DNA of 64,000 nucleotides, from the NCBI GenBank assembly GCA_016165875.1, contig JABBOT010000022.1:6363217-6427216 (forward strand), given 5' to 3'. The first letter of the stretch is position 1; each line of letters opens with the position of its first letter. A model generated the notes under the pieces. That model saw only the letters and a list, made by a program, of their open reading frames with translations, made no database searches and had not been told where the DNA came from. This DNA is from Acanthopleura granulata. Its lineage: Eukaryota > Mollusca > Polyplacophora > Chitonida > Chitonidae. Positions 63,922 through 64,000 of the stretch are shown here, piece by piece. A program made the translations under genes and the position numbers.

Positions 63922-64000
63922 CAGAGGTCAGAGGTCAATGAAAATGTCACGGATCAACTCACAAGTCATGGGGGCATGACATATCCAAAGATCCAATTCC

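Larger units (their letters stand above)
47620..64000. repeat. composite higher-order repeat, about 3.1-3.5 kb per copy
   Basis: The same series of blocks recurs: short hairpin, tandem units of about 180 bp, 104-bp hairpin, CACCTTCTGTATTGC block, TCCACTCCTTCCAAT block, AGGTCA-rich block, short hairpin, long palindrome, short hairpin. Equivalent hairpin centres at 60407 and 63897 are about 3.49 kb apart; 49140 and 52208 are about 3.07 kb apart, the difference arising from tandem-unit number. It continues past the right edge. No coding sequence is convincing. Confidence 0.9.

Overview
This window is eukaryotic DNA, most likely from a mollusc. Coding sequence is broken by GT-AG introns, the base composition is AT-rich, there is no operon structure, and six copies of a tRNA-derived SINE resembling the molluscan RUDI/V-SINE group are scattered through it. 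A TTAGGG telomere-type block and fossils of pogo-like, LINE and BEL/Pao elements fit the same picture.

Two host genes can be assembled, both on the minus strand. At 714-6738 lie the first four coding exons of an EFCAB7-like EF-hand protein of the ciliary base (143 residues; the rest lies beyond the left edge). An acceptor three bases before its ATG implies an untranslated first exon near 10777-10850. At 19715-34241 lies a small secreted EGF-repeat gene with a signal-peptide exon, five EGF exons and a last exon whose C-terminus looks like a GPI-anchor signal. All its junctions are phase 1. The introns of both genes hold private minisatellites, several beginning just downstream of a 5' splice site.

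Between and inside the genes are mobile-element remains: two decayed pogo-like transposases with an acidic, VGxV-type C-terminal domain (11.4-13.1 kb and 21.2-23.4 kb), the SINEs, a LINE reverse-transcriptase fossil interrupted by a SINE (42.2-43.6 kb), a BEL/Pao fossil (45.6-47.2 kb), a GC-rich foldback family (34.3 and 37.2 kb) and a direct-repeat element linked to a minisatellite (27.3 and 37.8-39.5 kb). A 237-bp unit is repeated three times without a mismatch at 43591-44301.

From about 47.6 kb to the right edge I see no host gene. The region is a higher-order repeat of roughly 3.1-3.5 kb built from nested palindromes packed with AGGTCA/TGACCT hexamers, tandem units of about 180 bp, a 104-bp hairpin carrying a tRNA B-box-like motif, and two other conserved blocks. 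It is interrupted at 53.3-54.9 kb by a segment holding 35 perfect TTAGGG repeats. This composite is the most unusual content of the window. Exon positions and phases were worked out by hand from the sequence; family names rest on motif recognition, with no database search.
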